Origin: DAIOEK01 sp963708715
GTDB lineage: Bacteria > Chloroflexota > Anaerolineae > Anaerolineales > Anaerolineaceae
Assembly (NCBI GenBank): GCA_963708715.1
Contig: CAVPSU010000001.1
Span: 1,922,001-1,986,000, forward strand
Reading direction: 5' to 3'
Length of the DNA: 64,000 nt
Part shown: positions 1 to 8,059 of the stretch, in pieces
How positions within the stretch are numbered: position 1 is the first letter of the stretch
How the letters are laid out: each line of letters begins with the position of its first letter
Translations under genes and position numbers: made by a program
The notes under the pieces: generated by a model
Seen by the model: the letters and a program-made list of their open reading frames with translations, nothing else
What the model was told of the DNA's origin: nothing
Databases searched by the model: none

Positions 1-119
1 TCATCGGTGATCCGATGACTTCGTATCGGATCTTACCCGATGTGAAGGGTGAATCTCGTGTGATCCTCGCCCAGGGTGGTCAAACTATTGATTTTGGAGA
101 ATTGGCGATCGACCAGTAA
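1..119 (+). CDS. C-terminal end of an unidentified protein (5' truncated by window)
   Basis: The frame ending at the TAA at 117-119 is open back to the window edge and encodes about 38 residues, ending in GELAIDQ. It is followed by an intrinsic terminator at 150-188, as expected for a real gene end. There are no membrane segments or recognisable motifs in the visible part, so no function is proposed. Its 5' end lies outside the window. Confidence 0.55.
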   Translation, partial: IGDPMTSYRILPDVKGESRVILAQGGQTIDFGELAIDQ

Positions 120-149
120 GATACCGCATTTCGATTAATCTTTTCAAAA

Positions 150-188
150 ATGGCTCCCGGTCGATGTCTGACATGGGAGTCTTTTTGT
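150..188 (+). terminator. Intrinsic terminator after the truncated first gene
   Basis: A stem of GGCTCCC pairs with GGGAGTC (one G-T wobble), with further short pairing inside, and is followed by a T run. It separates the truncated gene from mntP. Confidence 0.6.
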
Positions 189-201
189 GAGTAATTAGTT
201 A

Positions 202-230
202 TGATCTCAGCCATCCTGATAAAGTATAAT
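202..230 (+). promoter_or_regulatory. mntP promoter, leaderless type
   Basis: A perfect -10 TATAAT lies at 225-230, only 8 nt before the mntP ATG at 239. A transcript starting 6-8 nt after the -10 would begin at or next to the start codon, and no Shine-Dalgarno sequence is visible. The -35 region (about 202-207, TGATCT) is poor. No yybP-ykoY manganese riboswitch fits in the space. Confidence 0.5.
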
Positions 231-238
231 GATGTCTT

Positions 239-799
239 ATGGATTTTTTAACAAATCTCGTTGTGGCTATTGGACTTGCCATGGATGCCTTTGCAGTCTC
301 ACTCGGCGTGGGAACATCCAGGTTGGCTGCTGACAAAAGGTCCATATTTCGTCTGTCATTTCATTTTGGGCTTTTCCAGGGATTGATGACATTCCTTGGA
401 TGGCTGGCAGGCACAACGATTTCTCGTTGGATAAGCGCTTTCGATCACTGGATCGCCTTAATTCTATTGGCGTTGGTTGGAGTGAATATGATCCGATCCG
501 GGCTCAATTCCGAGTCAAAATCGTACTCTCAGAATCCCTCAAAGGGTAGTTTCCTGGTTTTATTGTCGGTAGCTACCAGCATAGATGCAATGGCAGTTGG
601 TTTAAGTCTGGCGATGATTGATACACCCATCCTCCAACCGGTCTTGACGATAGCTTTGGTGACTGTAGGATTATCCTTATTCGGTTTACACATGGGGAAC
701 AAGCTCGGTGAACGATTTGGTAAACGGATGGAAATAATAGGCGGATTGATCTTGATCGGGATTGGTCTTCGAATCCTAATTACCCATATCTATGTATAA
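239..799 (+). CDS. mntP: Manganese efflux pump MntP
   Basis: This 186-residue inner-membrane protein matches the MntP (DUF204) family, which exports Mn2+ and protects against manganese overload. It has about six membrane segments and the family's internal duplication. Each half carries an Asp-containing helix: MDAFAVSLGVG near residues 15-25 and SIDAMAVGLSL near 113-124. The membrane Asp residues are the expected metal-path residues. Length is typical. The gene stands alone between two terminators. The start is set by the -10 box 8 nt upstream and the absence of an SD, consistent with a leaderless mRNA. Confidence 0.93.
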   Translation: MDFLTNLVVAIGLAMDAFAVSLGVGTSRLAADKRSIFRLSFHFGLFQGLMTFLGWLAGTTISRWISAFDHWIALILLALVGVNMIRSGLNSESKSYSQNPSKGSFLVLLSVATSIDAMAVGLSLAMIDTPILQPVLTIALVTVGLSLFGLHMGNKLGERFGKRMEIIGGLILIGIGLRILITHIYV

Positions 800-802
800 A
801 AA

Positions 803-829
803 ATCCCTCTTTTGTCACAAAAGAGGGAT
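803..829. terminator. Bidirectional terminator between mntP and the convergent secreted-protein gene
   Basis: A perfect 11-bp stem, ATCCCTCTTTT against AAAAGAGGGAT with a 5-nt loop, has A/T tracts on both sides and serves the two convergent genes. Confidence 0.8.
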
Positions 830-850
830 AGGATATATTTGATTGCCCGG

Positions 851-2257
851 TTATGGAGCCATTAAGATCGGGATGGCATTGTACATTTCGCCAACCAGAG
901 TTCCTTTGACCGGATTGGACATCACCCAGACGGTTGCCATTAAATTGCTACCGGCGGGTCCTTCAATCATGGCTGATCCACCTGTGGTTCCGTCAGTATA
1001 ATAACCGAATTCAGCGCCAGCGGTGCCAATTTTATTTGCAGACGTTTCGACTTTCACCCCATTCGCGATCGCCGGCAAAGCGTGCGTCCCTAACAATTTT
1101 CCATTCTTATCAAAATATTTTACTTTTACTGCTCCGCTGGCAAGATTGGCTCCTAAGTTCATCACATAGATCGTCGTTCTTTGTTTTTGTCCTGTCGTGT
1201 AATAACTGGTTGAGTAGTTTGCATATGGAACTGCCATTCGGTCTGAGCCTACAGATTGACCGGAGAATGTGGCAGACATTCCTGCGTCTTTGGCATGCCC
1301 GAATACCAAAATATCAGTGGTAGTGCTTGTGACCACGGCATGCCCGGAATAACCGGTTGTTGTACCACTCGGAACACAAGCGTTATACCAGGCATATTTA
1401 GTTGGACCAAGCGTTAATGTACCCTTTTTACCGGTATTATAGGTGATTGTTACCGTCGTGGTCTGGGTTTCGTCGGTGTTATAAACATAGTACGAAGTCG
1501 ACATTCCACCCAGGGCGGAGCAAAGCGCAATGGGCATAAATACTTTCTTGCCAACCTGAGAGAAGCTGTCGTTGGCATAAACACCGTTTCCGTTCGAGGT
1601 CAAATTTAGCTGCATACCAGCAATCTTACCGATAGTCGTAGTCCCAGACCGGATCGCTTTAACATGGACAGCACCACTAAAACCGGCTGGTATCTCACTT
1701 ACTTTGGAGAGATCAAAATAGGCAGCATTCCCGGCACCAATATTAGTTTTGGTCAATGTGATTGGGGTTGCTCCTCCGAAAAATTCGAGGGTCAGATTTG
1801 CCGGTTTATTGTCGAGGTTTTGTACAGAAAACACCGTCGAAATCGATCCTTTGTACGCATGCAAAAACCAGATCTCCGCGCTCCCTTGAATGAATCCGGT
1901 AGCCATTGGCCGTGATTTTGCAGTACTTACTGAAGGGATCTGGGTCATGGTTACAGCCAGTTGGACATCAGATTTGACCACTGCTGACCCACGGAAACCA
2001 GCTGAAGCCCCTATACTGCCCATTGCAACAGTGGCGCTTGCACCAACCGGAAGGTCCGGGCGGGCAATGCTGATGGGGGTTGATTGTCCTTCTGGATAGA
2101 AAAGCAGGGTCACATGGGCTGTAGAAGCGCCAATATTCTGATAAGTAATGGTAGTGGAGAATCCGACCGTCCCTGTTTGAGCTGAAACCGGATAAGGTAA
2201 GAGAGCCAAAACAAACGCGAGGACCAATGCCAGGCATTTTGTCTTCATATTTTTCAT
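851..2257 (-). CDS. Secreted protein with four beta-rich repeats, function unknown
   Basis: This 468-residue protein begins with a clear signal peptide (basic MKNMKTK, a hydrophobic stretch, cleavage near VSAQ at about residue 26). The mature part is Ala/Gly/Thr-rich and has four degenerate blocks of about 100-110 residues. Each pairs a core like YxNxx...xVTxxYxxxG with a later Gly-Ala-Val-x-V strand (for example near residues 35-105, 140-205, 250-325 and 355-440). No catalytic motif is seen. This is an inferred extracellular beta-sandwich or adhesin-like protein. A good SD (AGAGGAG) sits 7 nt before the chosen ATG; a second ATG three codons later is possible. The gene is divergent from the downstream cyclase and transcribed alone. 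Confidence 0.72.
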   Translation of the reverse strand: MKNMKTKCLALVLAFVLALLPYPVSAQTGTVGFSTTITYQNIGASTAHVTLLFYPEGQSTPISIARPDLPVGASATVAMGSIGASAGFRGSAVVKSDVQLAVTMTQIPSVSTAKSRPMATGFIQGSAEIWFLHAYKGSISTVFSVQNLDNKPANLTLEFFGGATPITLTKTNIGAGNAAYFDLSKVSEIPAGFSGAVHVKAIRSGTTTIGKIAGMQLNLTSNGNGVYANDSFSQVGKKVFMPIALCSALGGMSTSYYVYNTDETQTTTVTITYNTGKKGTLTLGPTKYAWYNACVPSGTTTGYSGHAVVTSTTTDILVFGHAKDAGMSATFSGQSVGSDRMAVPYANYSTSYYTTGQKQRTTIYVMNLGANLASGAVKVKYFDKNGKLLGTHALPAIANGVKVETSANKIGTAGAEFGYYTDGTTGGSAMIEGPAGSNLMATVWVMSNPVKGTLVGEMYNAIPILMAP

Positions 2258-2443
2258 CGTTCACTCCTCTTTGGCAGAAATCACCTGCCATCAGAGAGTT
2301 GCCAGATGTGTGCCAGACATTGTAAGGAGAGATCTCAGCTTTGGTGTATGATTTTAGTTAGTTTTTACAGGAAATATCCTTAACACATGGGATAATTACT
2401 TCCGGATCGTTTAGTATTAAGGGTATTTGATCGAAGGAAATAA

Positions 2444-5272
2444 ATGTCTATCAGGCGAAAGTCATTCCTTATTGTAGCTGTAACGTTATTTATCACAATA
2501 TCGTTGTTGTTTGTCACGACTTACCTTATTCTTACACGAAGTTACCAGGCGATTGAAGATAATATGGCAAAGGTGAGTGCAGAAAGGGTTCTTCTTACTC
2601 TCGATTCTACGACCACCTACTTGAAGAATACATCTGCCGACTGGGCATATTGGGATGAGAGTTATCAATTCGTCCAGGATCAAAATTCTGAATACATTAT
2701 TGATAATCTGTCTCTGAACTCCATGCTTTCCCTGGATATTTCCTTTATCGGTTTTCTGGATGTAAACGGAGAGCTGGTCCACTCGAACGCCTTCGATGTA
2801 GAAAGTGGTGAGGTATCTAAGCTCACTTCTCCACCAGAGCAATGGATCAAACAATACCCTAATTTATATAATTGTTCGGTTCATCCGACCCAGGAATCCG
2901 GTATTCTGCGGCTACCTGAAGGACCGATGATCATCGTGGCTACCCCCATATTTCCAAGTGACTTGTCTGGTCCTTGTATGGGCACTTTATTGGTCGGACG
3001 TTTGCTGGAATCTAATTTTCTGTCTGAACTTTCCCGCCAGACTGATTCTCATGTAACAGTACTCGGTTTCGACAGCATTTTACCAAATCCAGCGTTGAAA
3101 ACTGTCCTGGCGGATCTAAATAACAACAATTTTATTACCACTCAAATTCTTAACCCACAATCGATTGGTGGTTTCAGCTTGCTGAAGGATCCATCAGATA
3201 AACCAGTCTATCTCCTGCAGGTTGAAACCCTCCGAACGATTTCCCAGCAGGGAAGAACAACCCTACTCTATTTCTTCTGGATGTTAGCAATCCTTGCAAT
3301 TATCTCTACGATAACCTTTTATTTCCTTATCAATCGAATCTTACTCACCCGAATTCGTAACCTTCATCTAGATCTATCCACCATTATTCAATCCAGAAAT
3401 CCTGAAAACCGTTTACCGGTAGATGAAGGAAAGGATGAAATTTCTACCCTGGTCAAATACATTAACAGCACATTGGATACGCTTGAAGATGTTCAAGCAA
3501 GCTACAAGATCCTTGTAGAAAACCAGGAAGAAGGGTTGGTGATAGTTGATGAAAAGGAAAACGTTTTATTTTCCAACCCGGCTGCAAATAAATTCTTCGG
3601 TATCAAAGGTGGTTCCCTTGTTGGTCGCAATATCCTCTCGTTTTTAAATTGGACAGATGCCGCGCGTGTCAGGTCTGAAACCAGGGAGAGGACGACGGGT
3701 GTAAAAGGACAATACGACATCAAAGTTGACCTGGAAGACGAACCAACAAAAATCTTACAAGTTTCGGCTGCTCCCCGGTTTGATCATCAGGGTAAATATA
3801 TCGGATCTTATGCCGTGTTTCGAGATGTCACCGAGGTAAAACTTGCCAGGGAAGAATTGGAAACGAGTGAACGAAAATTCCGGAGCCTGGTTGAACAATC
3901 CCGGCTTGGTATTTTCCTGCTTGATTCGGAAGGTCATATCGCTGAATGGAATAAAGCTTTGGAATTATTAACCGCGATCAAAAAAGAGGATGTCCTGGGT
4001 CGACCTTTCCAGGAAATTCCTTTTTGGATCACATCAGGGGATGGACGGTTGGAGTTGGTGAAAGAAAAAATGCCGCAGCTTCAGAATTTTATGGTTAAAA
4101 ATAAATCTCAAAAATACTTTGATAAGATCATTGAAATTAATTATCAGCTCTCGCCCGAAAAACAATTAGTGGCCGAGTTATCTTTATTTCCAGTTCGCAC
4201 CGACGGCAGCAATCAAATCGGAGGGATCATCAATGATATTACCGAGCAGAAACGAATGGAAAAATTGCAATTGGAACAACGGGTTTTCCTGGAGGCGTTG
4301 CGGGATACTTCCGAGGCTTTGAATAGTAACCTGGATTTCGAAAGCCTATTGGATCGAATTCTAGTAAATGCAGATAAGGTAATCCCAAGTGACACAGGTA
4401 TCATATTACTACTGGAAGAAGATATGTTGAAAATCGTTCGCACTCGTGGATACGCTGAGCGAGGATTTACTGATTCAACAGACTTCGAACCATTTCCGAT
4501 TTCCAATATGAAGAATATGCTTTGGATGAGAGAGACTGGTAAACCAATCGCGATACCAGACACATCTGCTTATCAAGGCTGGCAGGCTCTCCCAATTAAT
4601 AACTGGGTCAAATCCTATATTGGGATGCCTTTACGGGTCAGACAGAGAACCATCGGCTTCTTGAGCCTATTCAGTGAGACTCCCGGATTCTATACCGAGG
4701 ATCATGCAGAACGGTTGGTGGCATTTGCAAGTCAGACTGCGACTGCCATTGAGAATGCCAGACTTTACTCAGAGGTCCAGCAGAAAGCCGATACGGATGA
4801 GTTAACTGGATTACGGAATAGACGAAGTTTATTTGAACTAGGTAGCAGAGAAGTGGAACGTGCTATTCGTTTTAATCGACCGTTGTCTGTTTTGATGATC
4901 GACCTGGATTATTTCAAGCAAATCAATGATAGTTTTGGTCATCCCGTTGGTGACAGACTCCTTGTAAAACTAGCCGAACAATTCCGCCACAAACTTAGAA
5001 ATGTCGATTTGGTGGGGAGGTATGGCGGTGACGAGTTTATTGCGATCCTACCCGAGAACACTATTCAGGTTGCAGAAGAGATAGCGCACCGGTTGTTGTC
5101 TGCAATTGAAAGTGTATCCATTGAAACAGCGCAGGGAAAGGCAACGATCAGTGCAAGTATTGGCATAGCTGAATTGAATGACGAGGTTACGACGCTTTCT
5201 GCTCTCATTGAACGCGCAGACCGGGCATTGTATGATGCCAAGGAATCTGGCCGTTCGCGTGTAGTATCTTGA
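2444..5272 (+). CDS. CHASE4-HAMP-PAS-PAS-GAF-GGDEF diguanylate cyclase
   Basis: This 942-residue membrane signalling enzyme is predicted to make cyclic di-GMP from two GTP. A first helix lies at residues 7-29. The extracytoplasmic CHASE4-like sensor carries the WAYWDESY hallmark at 67-74. A second helix lies near 272-300, followed by HAMP (about 300-350), two PAS domains (about 355-470 and 477-605), GAF (about 615-775) and GGDEF (about 784-940). The GGDEF motif is intact at about 861-865. An RxxD inhibitory site (RNVD) lies exactly five residues before it, so an active, product-inhibited enzyme is expected. No EAL domain is present. The extracellular ligand is unknown. The gene is monocistronic by context. 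Confidence 0.9.
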   Translation: MSIRRKSFLIVAVTLFITISLLFVTTYLILTRSYQAIEDNMAKVSAERVLLTLDSTTTYLKNTSADWAYWDESYQFVQDQNSEYIIDNLSLNSMLSLDISFIGFLDVNGELVHSNAFDVESGEVSKLTSPPEQWIKQYPNLYNCSVHPTQESGILRLPEGPMIIVATPIFPSDLSGPCMGTLLVGRLLESNFLSELSRQTDSHVTVLGFDSILPNPALKTVLADLNNNNFITTQILNPQSIGGFSLLKDPSDKPVYLLQVETLRTISQQGRTTLLYFFWMLAILAIISTITFYFLINRILLTRIRNLHLDLSTIIQSRNPENRLPVDEGKDEISTLVKYINSTLDTLEDVQASYKILVENQEEGLVIVDEKENVLFSNPAANKFFGIKGGSLVGRNILSFLNWTDAARVRSETRERTTGVKGQYDIKVDLEDEPTKILQVSAAPRFDHQGKYIGSYAVFRDVTEVKLAREELETSERKFRSLVEQSRLGIFLLDSEGHIAEWNKALELLTAIKKEDVLGRPFQEIPFWITSGDGRLELVKEKMPQLQNFMVKNKSQKYFDKIIEINYQLSPEKQLVAELSLFPVRTDGSNQIGGIINDITEQKRMEKLQLEQRVFLEALRDTSEALNSNLDFESLLDRILVNADKVIPSDTGIILLLEEDMLKIVRTRGYAERGFTDSTDFEPFPISNMKNMLWMRETGKPIAIPDTSAYQGWQALPINNWVKSYIGMPLRVRQRTIGFLSLFSETPGFYTEDHAERLVAFASQTATAIENARLYSEVQQKADTDELTGLRNRRSLFELGSREVERAIRFNRPLSVLMIDLDYFKQINDSFGHPVGDRLLVKLAEQFRHKLRNVDLVGRYGGDEFIAILPENTIQVAEEIAHRLLSAIESVSIETAQGKATISASIGIAELNDEVTTLSALIERADRALYDAKESGRSRVVS

Positions 5273-5319
5273 TCCACTGCTTTATACAAAGCAAATTACT
5301 TAAAAACGCATTAAATCTA

Positions 5320-5347
5320 TTGACAGATAGACTTTGGTGCTTATAAT
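5320..5347 (+). promoter_or_regulatory. Consensus promoter of the liv operon
   Basis: TTGACA (5320-5325) and TATAAT (5342-5347) are separated by 16 bp, a perfect match in both hexamers to the housekeeping sigma consensus. Transcription would start near 5354-5356, leaving a leader of about 310 nt before livK. Confidence 0.85.
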
Positions 5348-5366
5348 TATCGTTCAAGTATTGATT

Positions 5367-5486
5367 ATGTTGACACATCACCTCATTCTCAGCTCTACGT
5401 GGATTATTGTGACTCTCATTATGTATATGATTAGCCCTAATTCCTCATGGATGGCGAGTGTGAAGGTTACGCAGAAATCAAATTAA
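5367..5486 (+). CDS. Candidate leader peptide rich in Leu/Ile/Val upstream of livK
   Basis: A 39-codon ORF begins with ATG about 12 nt after the predicted transcription start and ends with TAA at 5484-5486. Among its first 22 residues four are Leu, five Ile and one Val (for example LIL at 6-8 and IIV at 13-15). It precedes an intrinsic terminator (5510-5543) and the livKHMGF operon for branched-chain amino acid uptake. This arrangement resembles ilv/leu attenuation leaders. There is no SD. The composition could instead reflect a chance hydrophobic frame, so the call is tentative. Confidence 0.35.
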   Translation: MLTHHLILSSTWIIVTLIMYMISPNSSWMASVKVTQKSN

Positions 5487-5509
5487 TCCAAAAGCCAGAA
5501 ACAACACCG

Positions 5510-5543
5510 AAGCCACCCACACAGCAACACGGGTGGTTTTTTT
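5510..5543 (+). terminator. Intrinsic terminator or attenuator in the liv leader
   Basis: AAGCCACCC (5510-5518) pairs with GGGTGGTTT (5531-5539) around a 12-nt loop and runs into seven T residues (5537-5543). It lies between the promoter and livK, so read-through must be controlled or partial. Confidence 0.7.
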
Positions 5544-5668
5544 AATAACCTGATAGAATTAACATTTACTCAACGGGAGGAGGTGGTTGTTTACGAAGAT
5601 AACAGTTGTGAAAGTCGATCCATCGTTTTCAGTACAATCAACCAAACACGTTAAGAGGAGAAGTGAAT

Positions 5669-6838
5669 ATGAAGACCTTTAGAGCATTGTTTATGCTATC
5701 TCTTGTAGTTGTTCTACTGGCGAGCTGTGCACCTGCTGCAACACCGGCACCTGCTGCCCCTACCGCGCCGCCTGCTCCTACTGAGCTAAAAGTAGCAATT
5801 TTGGCGCCCCTTTCAGGTCCAGTACCGACCTTTGGTGAAATGACCCGCGATGCCGCCCTGATGGCTATCGAAGAATGGAATGCCAAGGGTGGAGTTAATG
5901 GAGCCACCGTCGTTCCTTACGTTGAAGATAGCCAATGCACCCCGGATCCAGCTGTAAACGCTGCCAATAAAGTGATCAGCCAGGATGGCGTTCACTATAT
6001 CATCGGTGAAGTCTGCTCAAGCGCTTCAATTCCTGTATCAGAAATTGCAAACGCTGCCAAAGTCATTCAGATCAGCCCAACCTCTACCAACCCAAGCGTA
6101 ACTGTGGATGGAAATGGCGTTACAAAACAATTCATCTTCCGCGCCTGCTTCATCGATCCATTCCAGGGTCAGGTCGGTGCGAAATTCGCTATGGAAAAAT
6201 TGGGAGCCAAGACTGCTTTTGTTATGTCTGACCAGGCAAATGATTACGTGAAAGGTCTTGCTGAATTCTTCACCAAGTCCTTCACCGAAGGTGGTGGAAC
6301 GATCGTTGGCTCAGAATCCTACACTGGCAATGACACCGATTTCTCAGCCGTTCTTTCCAAGATCGCTGATGCCAAACCTGACGTTGTTTATCTTCCTGAC
6401 TATTACAATATAGTCAACCTGGTAACCAAACAGGCCAAGGAAAAAGGTATCACCGCTCCGTTCATCGGTGGTGATGGCTGGGATTCAGCTGACCTCGATA
6501 AGGTTGCTGCCGCTGGTGGATACTTCACCAATCACTACTCACCAGACGACCCACGCGCGGAAGTACAAGATTTCCGAGCTGCTTTCGAAAAGAAATACTC
6601 CAAGACCCCAGATGCTTTGGCTGCTCTTGCTTATGACGCAGCCAACCTTCTGCTCTCGGGTATTGCTGCCGCCGGTGTTGATGACACAGACAAAGTTCGT
6701 GTTGCCCTTGAAGGTATCACCTTCAGTGGCGTATCCGGTACGATCACTTTCGACCCACAACACAATCCTGTAAAATCTGCAACAATCCTTGCAGTGACTG
6801 CAGATGGTGTTAAATTTGAAACGGTCGTCAATCCGTAA
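5669..6838 (+). CDS. livK: Branched-chain amino acid ABC transporter substrate-binding lipoprotein
   Basis: This is a 389-residue extracytoplasmic receptor of the periplasmic-binding-protein type 6 (LivK) family. A lipoprotein signal peptide ends in the lipobox LLAS-C20, followed by an Ala/Pro/Thr-rich tether (about 21-40). The ligand-binding core starts with the typical VAILAPLSGP strand and the AIEEWNAKGGVNG helix. ATG at 5669 is chosen over the in-frame GTG at 5663 because AAGAGGAG ends 8 nt before it. It heads livKHMGF. Substrate by context is Leu/Ile/Val, although the family also binds other amino acids, amides and urea. A terminator hairpin follows, as often seen after highly expressed receptor genes. 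Confidence 0.92.
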   Translation: MKTFRALFMLSLVVVLLASCAPAATPAPAAPTAPPAPTELKVAILAPLSGPVPTFGEMTRDAALMAIEEWNAKGGVNGATVVPYVEDSQCTPDPAVNAANKVISQDGVHYIIGEVCSSASIPVSEIANAAKVIQISPTSTNPSVTVDGNGVTKQFIFRACFIDPFQGQVGAKFAMEKLGAKTAFVMSDQANDYVKGLAEFFTKSFTEGGGTIVGSESYTGNDTDFSAVLSKIADAKPDVVYLPDYYNIVNLVTKQAKEKGITAPFIGGDGWDSADLDKVAAAGGYFTNHYSPDDPRAEVQDFRAAFEKKYSKTPDALAALAYDAANLLLSGIAAAGVDDTDKVRVALEGITFSGVSGTITFDPQHNPVKSATILAVTADGVKFETVVNP

Positions 6839-6850
6839 TTACTGCTAGTC

Positions 6851-6886
6851 AAAAAGGGGGCAGGTAATCCACTGCCCCCATTTTTG
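6851..6886 (+). terminator. Intra-operon terminator between livK and livH
   Basis: GGGGGCAG pairs with CTGCCCCC across an 8-nt loop, with flanking A5 and T5 tracts. Partial termination here would give more receptor mRNA than permease mRNA. Confidence 0.75.
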
Positions 6887-6923
6887 TGATTTAAATACCA
6901 ATGTACCGAAGGAGAGCTTAAGT

Positions 6924-8048
6924 ATGCTTCCTGTAACCAGAACGCCCAAACCACCCATAATTGTCTCGCCAAAATCTTTTTTGGCGTGGATAGGGAAAAT
7001 ATTCCTAATTATTCTTGGTGCTGCAGCTGCTTATGTATTAATTATCAATCTGTTTGATAAACCTCATCTGTTTGTCCAAAATGTTATCAATGGCTTACAA
7101 CTGGGTTTTGTGTATGGTTTGATCGCGCTTGGCTATACCATGGTATATGGTATTGTAAAACTGATCAATTTCGCACATGGCGATGTCTTTATGGTCGGTG
7201 CGTTTGTTAGTTTCTTCGCGGTAGAGCGTTTTCAATTACACCAATGGCCTTTAAAGCTTTTTCCAAGCATTGATCCAATGCTGGCAATGATTATTGGAAC
7301 AGTTACTACGATTTTATTATCGATGGTGATTTGTGTTTTATTGGCTGTAACGATTGAACGGGTCGCTTATAAACCACTCCGTGATGCGCCAAGAATTGCA
7401 GTTTTGATTACTGCGATTGGGGTTTCCTTTTTTCTGGAATATTTTGGACTTTTAAATTTCGTTTTTTCAGCACGTTTCATACCATATACTCGCCCGTTTG
7501 AGGTAGTTACCTGGTACATCAAAGATGGAGTACATCTGTTGAAATCGGGGACTGCCCTTCCTGATGGCGCAGTTACTTTCAGTAATATTCTCATTATTAT
7601 CATCATCGCGACTATCCTGGTTCAAGTGTTTCTACAATACCTGGTAAGGAGAACTAAGATCGGCATCGCAATGCGAGCGACTTCCTTTGATAAACCCACC
7701 TCCCGTTTGATGGGTATACAGGTTGATCAAGTGATTTCCTTTACATTCGCCATTGGAGCCGCTTTCGCAGCCTTGGGTGGAGTTCTTTACGCGATTGCCT
7801 ACCCTTCGATCAAGACCTTGATGGGTGTATATCCGGGTTTGAAAGCTTTTGTTGCAGCAGTATTGGGAGGTATTGGAAGCATTCCTGGCGCATTTGTAGG
7901 CGCGCTCATTATGGGGCAGGCTGAATCCATGGCCTCTTCGTACATTTCTACACCGATGCGTGATGCAATAGCTTTTTCAATCCTAATTCTGGTTCTCCTG
8001 ATCCGTCCTACCGGTATCTTTGGTGAGCCAGAAAATGAGAAAGCTTAA
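6924..8048 (+). CDS. livH: Branched-chain amino acid ABC transporter permease LivH
   Basis: This 374-residue integral membrane permease is of the LivH family. The segment NGLQLGFVYGLIALGYTMVYGIVKLINFAHGD (about residues 50-81) is its hallmark. The C-terminal half carries the Ala/Gly-rich loop AVLGGIGSIPGAFVGA that contacts the ATPases. An additional N-terminal helix (about 20-45) precedes the usual family start. The start at ATG 6924 is supported by AAGGAGAG 7 nt upstream. It forms the channel with LivM and is energised by LivG and LivF. Confidence 0.93.
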   Translation: MLPVTRTPKPPIIVSPKSFLAWIGKIFLIILGAAAAYVLIINLFDKPHLFVQNVINGLQLGFVYGLIALGYTMVYGIVKLINFAHGDVFMVGAFVSFFAVERFQLHQWPLKLFPSIDPMLAMIIGTVTTILLSMVICVLLAVTIERVAYKPLRDAPRIAVLITAIGVSFFLEYFGLLNFVFSARFIPYTRPFEVVTWYIKDGVHLLKSGTALPDGAVTFSNILIIIIIATILVQVFLQYLVRRTKIGIAMRATSFDKPTSRLMGIQVDQVISFTFAIGAAFAALGGVLYAIAYPSIKTLMGVYPGLKAFVAAVLGGIGSIPGAFVGALIMGQAESMASSYISTPMRDAIAFSILILVLLIRPTGIFGEPENEKA

Positions 8049-8059
8049 GAGAGATACCT

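Larger units (their letters stand above)
5289..5668 (+). promoter_or_regulatory. Long 5' leader of the liv operon
   Basis: This 380-nt stretch has no full gene. It holds the consensus promoter, the small Leu/Ile/Val-rich ORF, the terminator-like hairpin at 5510-5543, and a second SD-like run (GGGAGGAGGTGG, 5576-5586). That run could serve short GTG or TTG ORFs ending before or just inside livK. The order promoter, small ORF, terminator, structural gene is what transcription attenuation would require. Confidence 0.45.

Noticed and set aside
120..238. yybP-ykoY manganese riboswitch upstream of mntP
   Set aside because: The mntP -10 box is 8 nt from the ATG, leaving no room for a leader RNA, and the upstream hairpin is a terminator with a T run.
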